A DNA stretch of 64,000 bases, taken from Chrysomallon squamiferum (taxonomy: Eukaryota; Mollusca; Gastropoda; Neomphalida; Peltospiridae). The notes under the pieces were generated by a model, which did not search any database, was not told where the DNA came from, and saw only the letters and a list, made by a program, of their open reading frames with translations. Each line of letters begins with the position of its first letter. Within the stretch, counting starts at the first letter, position 1. The stretch is from the NCBI GenBank assembly GCA_012295275.1, contig CM022676.1, positions 504,341-568,340 on the forward strand. Direction: 5' to 3'. Below are positions 10,518-21,778 of the stretch, piece by piece. Both the position numbers and the translations under genes were made by a program.

Positions 10518-13500
10518 GTAATAATAGTAAGAATAATGTTAAGTTTTGGTTCTTTTGTCACAGCTTGTTGTTTACTGACAATGTAATAAAGAATGTTCAT
10601 TCTTTTCCTGCAGATGAGTCAATAGTTACACTGTTTACAGTCAATAATCAGAAGTACAGTGCTGTACTGAATGAATCAAATCCTCTAACTGCAAGATGTC
10701 AAGTTGATCCAGAAGGTGACATTGTCATATCAAGAAACTCAAAGACTTTACTTCGAGACACACATTCTACAACAGCAGAATACACGAAGAAATCTGTGTG
10801 CTCAGACTCTGGAAATTACAACTGTAGAGTAGGAACCACATCTTCTGTTAATCTGTCAGTGTTAGTTACATGTAAGTTTAATGTGTAAATAACAGTTCAT
10901 CTGTCAGTGTGTCAGTGTTAGTTACATGTAAGTTTACTGTGTAAATAACAGTTCATCTGTCAGTGTTAGTTACATGTAAGTTTAATGTGTAAATAACAGT
11001 TCATCTGTCAGTGTGTCAGTGTTACATGTAAGTTTACTGTGTAAATAACAGTTCATCTGTCAGTGTTAGTTACATGTAAGTTTAATGTGTAAATAACAGT
11101 TCATCTGTCAGTGTTAGTTACATGTAAGTTTAATGTGTAAATAACAGTTCATCTGTCAGTGTTAGTTACATGTAAGTTTAATGTGTAAATAACAGTTCAT
11201 CTGTCAGTGTGTCAGTGTTAGTTACATGTAAGTTTAATGTGTAAATAACAGTTCATCTGTCAGTGTGTCAGTGTTAGTTACATGTAAGTTTAATGTGTAA
11301 ATAACAGTTCATCTGTCAGTGTGTCAGTGTTAGTTACATGTAAGTTTAATGTGTAAATAAGAATTCATCTGTTAGTGTTAATTATTTTAATTTTAATATG
11401 TAAGTAATAGATTATTTGTCTATCTGTCAATGTGTATATGTTAGTTATGTATAGGTTTAATTTGTAAATAACATTTTATCAGTGAATATGTCAGTGTTAG
11501 AGAGATGTGAGTTTGACATGTAAATAACAGTTTATCTGTCAATGTGTGAGTGTGTTTGTGTTAATTACATGTAAGTTTAATATGTAAATAACAGTTCTTT
11601 GTTGAAGATTTATGAAATTGAAAGAGAATATATTATCACGCAGGCAATATTTTTAATTACAAAAAGTACTTTGAGATCAGGTTTTATTGTAGTTATTACC
11701 TTTCAGGTACACCTAGATTAGACCCCCGATATGGACTGCAAAGCACGTTTATAACTGTAGTGGGCGGAAATGTCACTTTTAACATACCAGTCATTGCCAG
11801 TCCTCTGCCAACCTTCTACTGGTATAGAATCTTTCCAGACAAGACAATTAAACTCTCTTCTTACCCTGCACAGTCAACAGACATATATTCCAGAGGAATT
11901 TATGAGGTTATAAATGTGAAGAAGACAGACATGGGTTTGTATCAGGTGGTCGTTTCAAATGGAGTGGGGCCTTCAGATCTTGTTGTTAATTTAACAGTTT
12001 TCCTGGAAGGTAATTCTTCAGTTTGCATGTGATAGTGTTTTGTATTAGTAGTAGAAAGGAATTATGATTTTTAAATGTGATGATGTATGTAACTGTAGTA
12101 ATACTAATACTCTTACTGTTTTTTAGTTTCAGATGCATCTAGTGAGACAGACAACTCTGTCATGATGTATGGAACTGCAGTAATAGTGATACTTATCCTA
12201 ATAGCTATCTGTTTTGCATTAACCTGCCCTGGAAGAAAGAAAAACCACACTAAAAGTAATTAGTATTTAATAGTAATTAGTCACATATCTGATTTTTGCT
12301 GCACTATGCTTAGTTATCATACTAAATACAATGTTAATACCACTGGTTTTTATTTTACTGATAGTATGTAGTATTAACAAACTGACATATTTCATGTGTT
12401 AGTTATTAATAAATAGGGAAGGTAGGCTTTTGTTGAGTGCTTATGAGAAAAGATCAGTCTCCTTCACCTTATTATTGTTATATCCTGTTCCTGCCAGTAC
12501 TCCACATTTGGTTTGTAAAAGAAACTGGTATGTATTCTTCCATATATGAAACAAAATGCACCCATATCAGGTCTTTTATTGTAATCTGGAAAATAAAAAG
12601 GGATTTTGTGACAGTGAGTTTCCTGTCTCATTGTCTGGATATTTTGTTATATAACCACAGACTTTTTAAGAGAAATATACTGAGATGCCATGATATTAAT
12701 TTATTTGATTAATATGCTGCTGATTTTTAAATGTGTAATTGTCACTGAATGATACAGTTGGTTGTGAGATGTCTAAGATGATTATATTTATTTTATTGCT
12801 TGTTGTATATATTTTATACTTAAATCTGTTTCATACATTATGTATGTTCCAAATTTATTTGCACAAGATATAATTATTAATTAGTTTTTTTTCTGTAATT
12901 TATTTGATTAATATTTTTCTTATTTTTTTCTTATTTATTTATTTATTTATATATATTTATTTCAATTTTATTTCAATTTTTTCTTAGAAAAGCAGTTAAC
13001 TTGAAGAAAATACAATTTTAAATATAAATCTGCTGTCAATGACAGGATAATTAAATCGTCTTGTTGGTATGAAACCAGTTTATTAGTTTATATACTTTAC
13101 TGTCTCTAGGAGAAGTATAACATTCATGTCTGAAATCAAAACAACCCATGTATCCATTACAGTAACTCTATAAATTACAGTGTTCATTCATTCAGATAAT
13201 ATATATCCATTGCTGCAGTTTAGTAAATTATTATGTTTGTAGCTGTAATATAAATAAGTAAGTTTGTGTCACTTGTAAATACATCACATTTGTTCAGTGT
13301 AAGACTACACAAATATTAATGATTATCTAATTATTAATTGTTGTTGTTTGTATTGTCATCATCATTGTCTAATTATTCAGTATTTTGCTTGATTATTGTT
13401 ATTATTGTTGTCATTATTATTATTATTATTATTTTTAGTAGTAGTAGTAGTGGTAGTAGTAGTAGTAATAATAATAAAGTAGTGTTTGTCATGATAGCAA

Positions 13501-13646
13501 TAATAATTACTGATGCATATTCTTCAGATGTTATTATTTATTTAATTGTTTGTTTGTTTAATTATAAAGGTGCAGAAGGTGCTAGTTACAGTCCAGTATG
13601 GTACGACAATGCAGAGGAAGATGACAATGTGATTGCAAAGAACTGA
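9417..13646 (+). CDS. Gene 2: complete Ig-domain single-pass membrane receptor
   Basis: Exons: signal peptide 9419-9488, Ig1 10614-10871, Ig2 11707-12009, transmembrane 12127-12255, tail 13570-13646 with a TGA stop. Every intron is phase 1 and every junction has GT..AG. The protein is about 280 residues: signal peptide of 23, Ig1 of 86, Ig2 of 101, stalk plus membrane helix of 43, and a 25-residue tail with two tyrosines. It should be a type I surface protein. Gene 1 is its divergent paralogue, and gene 3 shares its Ig1 and tail exons. Further small tail exons in the 1.3-kb last intron cannot be excluded. Ligand and function are unknown; the architecture suits cell-cell or immune recognition. 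Confidence 0.8.
10478..10516. repeat. AAT microsatellite in gene 2 intron 1
   Basis: About 13 AAT units roughly 100 bases upstream of the Ig1 acceptor. The rest of intron 1 (9489-10613) is AT-rich with no exon recognised. Confidence 0.8.
10614..10871 (+). CDS. Gene 2 exon for Ig domain 1
   Basis: A 258-nt phase 1-1 exon between acceptor TTTCCTGCAG and donor ACAT|GTAAGT. It encodes DESIVTLFTVNNQKYSAVL, LTARCQVDPEGD, SVCSDSGNYNCRVG and NLSVLVT. The Cys pair for the Ig disulfide (TARC and NYNC) is present, plus an additional Cys (SVC) close to strand F. There is no tryptophan in the C-strand position, so the domain is atypical. It is nearly identical to gene 1 Ig1 and gene 3 Ig1. This is the membrane-distal domain. 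Confidence 0.9.
10853..11360 (+). repeat. 48-bp minisatellite carrying duplicated 5' splice sites (gene 2)
   Basis: Ten good copies of TTACATGTAAGTTTAATGTG (two with C for A in TTTACTG), counting the authentic donor at 10872. They are spaced 48 bp apart, or 54 bp where GTCAGT is duplicated; one copy lacks three bases. Degenerate copies continue to about 11590, including another intact TTACATGTAAGT near 11565. Every unit includes the Ig1 exon end and a full donor consensus. Confidence 0.9.
11707..12009 (+). CDS. Gene 2 exon for Ig domain 2 (cysteine-free, I-set-like)
   Basis: A 303-nt phase 1-1 exon between acceptor ACCTTTCAG and donor GAAG|GTAATT. It shows TPRLDPRYGLQS, GGNVTFNIPVIASPLP, FYWYRIFPDK, and TDMGLYQVVVSNGVGPSD. 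The WYR tryptophan and the D-x-G-x-Y motif identify an I-set Ig fold, but both canonical Cys positions hold other residues (VTFNIPV and LYQVVVSN). The membrane-proximal Ig2 of gene 1 shares this, so the loss is ancestral to the pair. NVT and NLT are potential glycosylation sites. Confidence 0.88.
12127..12255 (+). CDS. Gene 2 transmembrane exon
   Basis: Phase 1-1 exon after acceptor TGTTTTTTAG (an alternative acceptor TTTCAG six bases later keeps frame) to donor AAAA|GTAATT. It encodes a stalk (SDASSETDNS), a hydrophobic helix (GTAVIVILILIAICFAL) and a basic stop-transfer segment (PGRKKNHTK). The orientation is type I. Confidence 0.82.
12256..13569 (+). other. Last intron of gene 2
   Basis: AT-rich, with TTA and TAG arrays near 13415-13480. 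A stretch around 12985-13060 (after TTCTTAG, AAAAGCAGTTAACTTGAAGA) recurs near 61060-61130 in gene 3. It is conserved intron sequence or a lost exon, since no open frame survives in both. Nothing else was recognised. Confidence 0.5.
13570..13646 (+). CDS. Gene 2 cytoplasmic-tail exon and stop codon
   Basis: After acceptor TTATAAAG the phase-1 frame reads AEGASYSPVWYDNAEEDD then NVIAKN and TGA at 13644-13646. Tyrosines occur in YSPV and YDNA. YDN fits the pYxN pattern bound by Grb2-type SH2 domains, and neither fits the strict ITIM consensus. The exon is identical base for base in gene 3 (61643-61719) and, apart from its first base(s), in the relic at 25119-25194. Confidence 0.8.
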
Positions 13647-15142
13647 CACACTGTGATCAACATCAGTTACAAATTAATTAACTGTTCTTTTTTGCTTTAT
13701 ATTGTTATTTATTTATTTATTTATTTATAATGTTATAAAATATTTAAAAAATAAGAGTTACTTGAGGAAAATTCAAGTACGAATGTTCTATGGCTATAAA
13801 TGGATTAATGTCAGTTTAAAGTAAATTAATGGCAGACAGAAATCAGTGCTTTGTACCTGCTATAAATCAGTATAAAACAATTTTATGAAAACATGAAAAT
13901 TTACTTGAAGTTTACTATTAAAACAAATTAAAGACTAGCAGAAACACAATTAATAAATGAAGTAATCAATAATTTTTCAACATTATTAACACTTTTCTCT
14001 CTCTTTGTAAAGATCAGTGATAATCTGCTGCAGCAAGTTGTGTAAAGTTTATATTAAACACTTCTCACTGTATGGAGTTTTCTGTGCAAAGTTTTATCTA
14101 AATGTATCTTTTTTCTTTCTTTCTTTCTTATTTTTATGTATTTATTTATTTACTTATTTATTTTTGTGTGTATTGATGGTATCATTAAAGTGTATATTTG
14201 TAAAGAAAAATAGACACAGAAACATACATACAAACATCTTTACCTATTTCCCAATCCAGTCAGGGTGTACAATGATTTATTAAAAGCAGTCTGAACAGTA
14301 AACTTTGGTTCAGAAAAACTAGATCTTGTTCAGTAGTTTATTGCAGGCTGAGGATCACTGAGCAGAGAAACTTGGGACTGGAAGGTTCCACAGTTTGCAA
14401 TATAAAGTTTTAGGTTGGGAATAGCAAATAAGTGAAAAATGTATATATAATATATATTTACTTGAAATAAAATGTGTGTATGCTAAACAATTTTAGGAGT
14501 TTGAAGCACTTCAAATTTCAAAATTTTAGCTAAGAGTCTTCAACCTGTACTTGTAACTTCTTGTTTTTGTATTTGCTTATATGTACATAGAGATAAATTT
14601 AGTATGAATTCAATGTTTTCGGATGATGGATGATAAAAACTGTGTTAATATGATTATTAGTAATTACAATTTATTGTTTATGATTCTGTGTGTTAATTTG
14701 CATTAGGTGTTTAAATATATTCCAACTCAGCGACTATGAATATGTAGAAAAACATCACACATGGTTTTATGTGACAATGTTTAATCACAGTTTTACAGAT
14801 GTTTCAAACCACGTTCAGTGCAGTATCAGATAACTGCAAACTCTGTGAAACCAAACAGCTGTTAACTTGAAATACTGAAATCAATTAAAATGTTCACAAA
14901 AACCCACAACAAAAAACAATGACATATAGTCAAATAAATTCAGTTAACATCGCTGTATGTTAAAGACTTGTGTGGATATGTGTGTCTAATTTAGCTGTAA
15001 TATAAATATCTTAACACACTCAAATGCACACACACATATATGTATGTATTATAATATTAAAAGTTAAAGAACGAGTTTGATAGTTGTTTTTAAAAAATAT
15101 TTTTAACGTATTTTGTTTTCTTTTTATTAGATAAATGAATTA
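13647..15142 (+). other. 3' UTR and downstream flank of gene 2
   Basis: No further coding sequence seen. A possible polyadenylation signal AATAAA lies at 13952-13957 and is conserved in the 25.5-kb copy. Sequence 13646-15140 is repeated, diverged, at 25194-26260 (which lacks about 14100-14520) and in part at 61720-62470. The block carries a CTTT run and stretches of good identity such as the one ending CTGAGGATCACTGAGCAG near 14360. Confidence 0.6.
13952..13957 (+). terminator. Possible polyadenylation signal of gene 2
   Basis: AATAAA about 300 bases after the stop codon, kept in the paralogous copy near 25505. In AT-rich DNA such hexamers are frequent, so this is only a candidate. Confidence 0.3.
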
Positions 15143-15150
15143 GTCTAAAT

Positions 15151-16580
15151 CAGCGGTGTGAAACATTTTTCATTGGTGGTCTACTTTTGAACATTGGAAA
15201 ACAATTAGAGCCGTTCACAGTCAAAACTATGTAATCTAATGACTATTAGTGTATTGAGTTATGAATAGACTGTGAATACATTTTTTAACAATAAAGACAA
15301 ATAACATTAATTTTATTTTTATTAATGTGAGACTTGGTATTTTGTGTTTTTGCACAATTTATCAGTGTCCACTCTGACTGATGTGCTGGCAACTCAGAGC
15401 TCACTGTTCAGATGTTCATCTGTCAGCTGACTTTGTATCTGTTTTTAGTAAGTTTCATTCTTCAGAAGAACTGCTCACAACAATATTTGAAGCATGTTGC
15501 TTCAAATTTGGTTGCTTTCCACATACATAATGTTTGTAGAAACTGACCAAGTCATTGCTATCATATGCTTTTCTCAGGTCCATATCAGACTGCAAATCTA
15601 TTAGCTCCATTTCATAGTAGTCAGGACATCTTGTTGCTTATTTATCATGAATGATTCAGTCTCCTTTCTTATATTCCAGAATTTTTTCAAAGTAGCAGCG
15701 CTTCTGAGCCATTGCACTGCAGAGAAGTACACAACATCAGGATAATCCGAGTCAAGTTCTTAAAATGCCTTAAATTGCAGATGATTCAGTCCTCGAGCAC
15801 AAATTTAATTGACACATTGAACAACATCTTTGATAACATTGGTAAACCTTGAGTACTTTGGTGCAACAATTTCTCTGGTGTATAATGCAATGATTTACCA
15901 CAACCCCTAAATCAGTAAATATGCACAAGCAACCTTTTATGAATTTTCCATCAGTGAAGGGTTTCCCCTTTTCTGCGATTGATTGACAGATTTTGAAGCT
16001 AAGTTTTGTTACTAGTTCAGAGTCTTTCTTATAACGAGTAAATACTCCATGATGCTTCTTAATTGACTTGGTCATCTGTTCTAGTCTTTTCACTCAAACT
16101 TGACCTACCAGTGTAACATATATGGTTGAATGTTTTGTTGAATAATGACATTTAATGTTGTATTCCTTCATTACAGCTGTTGTAGTTTGGCAGATTACTC
16201 AGGCAGCACCTTGTTTGTGCTGAAAAACAAAATATTTGTTTCTGTAGTCATTGTTGAATATTCGTCCCTCATCATCAATTTATTTTTTTTATCAGCAGAC
16301 ATCTTTACCTGCAGGAAATATGAAAAATATTGAGACAGTTTGAATTACCACAAAAACAAAAGGGAAGATCTTAAAGAGTGCAGTTAGCTGACACTGATTT
16401 TATAAGGGTTTTTTAAGCGTTTATTTGGCATGAGCATGATTATTGTCGAAAATACAACAAAATAACTGATAAATCGGTGTTAACTCTGAGGCTGATGTAC
16501 AACGTCGTAGCTAACATCTGACAACCACTGTTATTATCGCCCACGTACGCACGCGGCACTGGGTTACAAATAAATAAAAT
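15151..16580 (-). mobile_element. Decayed hAT-family transposon (GTF2IRD2/ZBED-like transposase)
   Basis: The left end reads CAGCGGTGTGAAAC after the 8-bp word GTCTAAAT (15143-15150). The same word recurs at 16581-16588, as expected for a hAT 8-bp target duplication. The right terminal repeat is not clear; a GGCACTG at 16555-16561 could be an alternative end. Minus-strand fragments between about 16093 and 15470 resemble hAT transposases of the GTF2IRD2/ZBED type: LSFKICQSIAEKGKPFTDG, VVNHCIIHQ, then in another frame SDYPDVVYFSAVQWLRS and KKFWNIRKETESFM. Stops and frame changes break it. The corresponding position in the copy near 26.25 kb is uninterrupted, so the insertion came after the segment duplicated. 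Confidence 0.65.
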
Positions 16581-16588
16581 GTCTAAAT

Positions 16589-17860
16589 ATTATTAAAAAC
16601 GTACAGGCAATCATCAATAGTAACTGAAAAAAGTTTTTCAACCTTTGAATTCAAAACAAAGTCTCATTGTGTAGCACGATCGGAAATAAAACATGCGACG
16701 TCGTTGACATTCTGTATGGTCGATTCTAAAACTATAAAATGTGTCACGGCAAAAATTAAAACAATTAAAACTGTTAACGTGGGCCGCACTGACTGGCCAT
16801 GGCGAGCCAGCTGTAATTCGATTTTATTTTATTATTTGTTTTTAATTTTAAAACCTATTCGACGACTGCAAAACTCGGTGCCAAACGTGTCGTGGTCGTT
16901 AGGTTGTTTGGAAATGTAAACAAAATAATAAAACGCAGTAAATGAAGTAGCAAATTCAATCCAATATATTTTTTATTTATTCCTATTTGTGCGCGAACAG
17001 ACCCCGATCACCTATACACTTTTCAAAAATCAAACGTTTAACATAAATTGATGTTCTTAATGAGTAATTTATTTTACATACTTTGAAAAATAGTGTACCT
17101 GTTTATATATATAAGGAAAAACAATGGTGTATATGTTAATATATATATTTTTTTCTTCTATTAATTCATTTCCTATTTCTGTGCATGTGTGTGTCAATTT
17201 CATAACATCTGTTTACGTCTCCCAGATGAACGTATCAGATATTAAACTGACAACAGCTCCTGCAACCTTTGATCTAAAATAGCACGTTCGATATTTACAG
17301 AGGAAGTTGTTCAGACAATGGTGATATGCCAGTGAATATCACGATAACCTCATCCTTTAATATATTTTTTTTCTGTCAAACAGCAAATTAAATGTGAGTC
17401 ACACAGTGAAATCTAAATTATCTCGTTTTTGATAATCTGTATGTTGTCGCAGGTGCAACACAATTTTGAAAGCGGCCGCCTTTTCGACGACTGCAAAACT
17501 CAGTGCCCAACGCGTCTTGGTCGTTCTGTCGTTTGACATGAAACAAAATTGTACAAAGAAGTGAACAAATATCATTGATTGATTAATTAATTAATTAATT
17601 CATTCATTATTTGTTCTCTTCTTTACATACATTGTTTCTCACTATTTCCTATCTCGAATCAGTACGAAAGTAAAGTTGTGATCTGCTTGTTTTTAGAAAT
17701 AAATAGAATATAATTCAACTTTGTATTAATTAACATATATTTTTCAGTTTTAACAGTTCAGTAATAGGACATATATTTTCTAGGTTGTAGATATAAATAG
17801 ATGAAATATGAACCATAAATTCGATTATCAAAGGGGCCGGCTCAGAAATAAGAAACCAAA
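16589..17860. repeat. Diverged segment duplicated at about 26280-27432
   Basis: Long shared stretches, for example around CACGTTCGATATTTACAGAG (about 17283 and 27024) and GAAAGCGGCCGCCTTTTCGA (about 17469 and 27207). A short internal repeat (CGACGACTGCAAAACTC) occurs at about 16860 and 17486. No coding exon was recognised. The CG-containing conserved stretches stand out from the AT-rich surroundings and may be regulatory. Confidence 0.65.
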
Positions 17861-18644
17861 CTCGATAAGAAACAGATCACATCAACAATGACCTTGAATG
17901 AAACACTGTTGACACAAAATAACAGATCACATCACACTGAATAGTTAAATTCCTCATCATTTCAATTTAGTAAAACAAAATGTTTATTCTTTTAATAATT
18001 TGTTTATATTTATTTATTTATATTCTTTATTTTTATTTTAATATTTATTATTATTATTAATGTTTTACTGTAGATAAGGACACATATTAAACATAGATAC
18101 AAATCGTTTATGCCTATACACGTGTGTTTGTGTGTATGTACGAATGAATGAATGTATGTATGATTTTATGCATGATACACACACACACATATATATCTGT
18201 ATATATATATATATACGTATGTGTGTGTATTCGTATGCATGTATGTATGTGTATATATGCATGTGTGAATGTGAGTAAAGTCTATAAGAATATTTATGGT
18301 AATTATCATATTATAAATTGCTGAAAAATTATTTGAAAAATGTGGTCAATGTGCCATTTTCTCAGTCTGGTGCTGTTTTTACGTTTTTGTCGCGTACACA
18401 CACAGTGCAGAACACTGCAATACATGAACTTAAGATCCTGGCTATTATTCCCAGCGGGTCATTAAGCCGACCTAAAACATCAGCTTTTCTCTGCAGTAAT
18501 TTCACTGATATCAGACATTCTATACGCAGAAAACAGTAAATTAACATCATTGAAAATAGCGTGTGAGTCAGGAAATGTTGTCATGGGAACACTGAAACAT
18601 TTACAATAAACAGAAATGTATCCTTTCACTGAAGGCAGAAAAAA
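17861..18644. other. Non-coding interval with TATG/TGTG repeats
   Basis: Bases about 17885-18010 match 30885-31020, continuing the same duplicated segment. A TTA run lies near 18048 and dinucleotide/TATG-type repeats at 18115-18270. No coding exon recognised. Confidence 0.5.
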
Positions 18645-19690
18645 CAAGATACAACATATAACAAACATAAAACAGACATTTTAAAAAAATACAAATATAA
18701 CAAAAATAAAACAGAAATTATTAAAAAATACATATAATATAACAAACATAAAACAGACATTATTAAAAAATACAACATATAACAAACATAAAACAAATAT
18801 TAAAAAATACAACATATAATAAACATAAAAAAGACATTATTAAAAAATACAACATATAACAAATATAAAACAGACATTATTAAAAAATACAACATATAAC
18901 AAATATAAAACAGACATTATTAAAAATATAACATATAACAAACATAAAATAGACTATTAAAAAATACAACATATTACAAACATAAAATAGACATTATTAA
19001 AAATACAACATATAACAAACATAAAATAGACTATTAAAAAATACAACATATTACAAACATAAAATAGACATTATTAAAAATACAACATATAACAAACATA
19101 AAAAAGACTATTAAAAAATACAACATATAACAAACATAAAATAGACATTATTAAAAATACAACATATAACAAACATAAAAAAGACATTATTAAAAATACA
19201 ACATATTACAAACATAAAATAGACATTATTAAAAAATACAACATATAACAAACATAAAATAGACATTATTAAAAAATACAACATATTACAAACATAAAAT
19301 AGACTATTAAAAAATACAACAATAACAAACATAAAACAAATATTAAAAAACAAACATAAAATAAAAAGACATTATTAAAAAATACAACATATAACAAACA
19401 TAAAACAGACATTATTAAAAATACAACATATAACAAATATAAAACAGACATTATTAAAAATATAACATATAACAAACATAAAATAGACTATTAAAAAATA
19501 CAACATATTACAAACATAAAATAGACATTATTAAAAATACAACATATAACAAACATAAAATAGACTATTAAAAAATACAACATATTACAAACATAAAATA
19601 GACATTATTAAAAAATACAACATATAACAAACATAAAATAGACTATTAAAAAATACAACATATAACAAACATAAAACAGATTATTAAAAA
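18645..19690. repeat. 40-bp A-rich minisatellite
   Basis: About 25-28 copies of a unit near 40 bp with core AAATACAACATATAACAAAC followed by a short segment ending in ATAAAAYAGACATTATTA. Length variants of 36-41 bp occur. Open frames here are by-products of the repeat. No such array lies at the matching place in the second copy of the segment (31.0-31.3 kb). Confidence 0.9.
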
Positions 19691-20927
19691 ATACATCCAT
19701 GCCTTGGGGTCAATTAGCTACACTAAAAAAGTTTAAGAAAAAAATATGACCTTCTAACTAGAACAACAACAACAGTGATGTTAATGATGATGATGATGAT
19801 GATGATAATAATAAGATAATGATGATGAAGAAGAAGAACAATAAAATACTGATATATGTACATCATTTAATTATAATCACTTAAAGCTGTTTTATTACTG
19901 TTTAAGTCTTTCCAAATGACAGATTCCTGTTTAAAGTATTTTTAATGTATCTGTGTAACTTCTATTGTTAGAAAGAATCGTCTGCTCATGAAAACGTGAC
20001 TGAAGTCATTTATCTTACAAGTCATCTTTCTTCCGTTCTTAAGTGTCTCTTAAAAGTCAGATAAAAATTATAAATAAACCATGCTTATTTATTTATTTAT
20101 TTGGTTGTACTTCGTATTTTTTATGTTTTCTTTTATTCTTTAGCGAAGTACTAGTGATATATCTCAAGAATGAACAATATAAAAAATTTCAAATTATAAT
20201 AAAATATGACTCAGGTTCATTCCCCAGAAAAGTAAAAACAAAATTTCAACATGACCATCTTGAATTTCAGCCGTTTTACAACAATGCACTAACATTACAT
20301 AAACAGCAGTTGCGTATTTTAAATCATAAAAAAGTGTGAAACAATATAATAAAAAATGACCAACTGATTACTATGTTATCAGGTTTAAAAAAGTGACAGT
20401 CAAAGTGTCAAAGGTCTAGGTCTAATAACATTAAGTATTTTAAGATTTAAGTTAGTTATTCCAAATAGGAAGATTTTAGTTAATTTGCAAGATTTCGCCT
20501 GTGAATGTTTTGTTGGCATAGCCTTAGCTATTATTTAATTCACGATCCTCATAATCCCTTACCTCACTGATTTCCAATTTTAAATGAAATGAACAACAAT
20601 GCAGAGAAATGGTGTGACTAATAAATTCAAACAAGTACGTGTTCTTGCAACTGTGCTACGATTTGTTTTTTAAAACAAATGTAAAAAGCTTCGGTTTGTC
20701 GAATGAGTAATAGAGTTAATCGAGAATTTGCTCTGTATATGTATATGTGTTTTTATTTTATTTATTATTTTTCTTATCATTCAATATTTAACTTATAATA
20801 ACTATACACAAAATAATATAACATACCTGAAACGACTATAACTATAGCACGTAAATAAATACAAATATATGAGTGTCTCTCTATCTATCTGTATTTCTGA
20901 ATATATGTATGTAATGTATATCGTATT

Positions 20928-20931
<4 letters not shown>
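19691..20931. other. Interval with no recognised gene
   Basis: AT-rich sequence with a GAT run near 19785-19805. The open frame around 20043-20339 has no recognisable motif and no duplicated counterpart, so it is not called. Confidence 0.4.

Positions 20932-21001
<70 letters not shown>
20932..21001. repeat. CT dinucleotide array
   Basis: About 35 CT units. With the GA array 145 bases downstream it forms a long inverted repeat. The following bases (TTATGTTACAGAGAGATACT) also follow the CT array at 42551-42660 in the SRCR gene. Confidence 0.95.
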
Positions 21002-21005
<4 letters not shown>

Positions 21006-21146
21006 TGTTACAGAGAGATACTGGAATAAAGATTTTTGTGGCTTTTGCATTTTATAAGTAAAATGTTATTGTTATAAAATATTTTGCTATTTTTATATGT
21101 CGATGTACAACTATTACAGTTTATTTATCAGTCATATTTTCTTCTT
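21002..21146 (+). pseudogene. Relic of an SRCR-gene intron (beta to gamma)
   Basis: Matches SRCR-gene intron sequence near 43862-43997 and 36620-36720. Shared pieces include ATATGTCGATGTACAACTA and ACAGTTTATTTAT. It lies upstream of the duplicated SRCR signal-peptide exon, so SRCR-array material once extended to this point. Confidence 0.6.
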
Positions 21147-21247
<101 letters not shown>

Positions 21248-21369
21248 ATTATAATAATACAGAAACTGTAGACCTGAAAAAGAAAATGTTTATGTTGGTG
21301 ATATATTCTAGATACATGCTGAAAATTACAAGGCTAACACAAACGTTTTTTTATTAGTGGTATTTTCGG

Positions 21370-21414
<45 letters not shown>

Positions 21415-21778
21415 TACTTATTTAGTTATTTATCTCTCGACATTTTCAAGAAGAAAAAAATGATAGTATCTTTTCTGCAGTTTTTAGGAAGTTTTCTTAT
21501 TTATTAAAAATCACATATTTTGTAATGCTTGTTTATTTAAAGTTTAAATACTGTCCAGATTTAAACTATTTTTTATTACTTTTATTGAAAATTCATTTAC
21601 AAACTACCACACTGCGAGATTACTTTATTTGTACGTTTTTTATCTGTATGTGAAGGAGCACTGCGGTTTACACCGGGTCAGTCGAGATAACACGTAGTTA
21701 AACACACAAATCAGGACGTAAATTAGACTAGTTGCGTTTGACGGAGACAAACTCGTCTGTTCAGTTTTTAGATGAGAA
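21370..21778 (+). promoter_or_regulatory. Upstream region of the first SRCR signal-peptide exon
   Basis: A TTA array followed by sequence matching 31395-31721 with few differences, especially the last 180 bases (for example GTGAAGGAGCACTGCGG, CAGTCGAGATAACACGTAGT and AATCAGGACGTAAATTAGAC). Conservation over both copies right up to the ATG suggests promoter plus 5' UTR. Confidence 0.55.

Noticed and set aside
12437-12712. 91-codon plus-strand frame in the last intron of gene 2
   Set aside because: No motif, no splice-site support in the right phase and no counterpart in paralogues.
18645-19475. Minus-strand frames rich in Phe, Cys and Val
   Set aside because: They are read-through of the 40-bp A-rich minisatellite.
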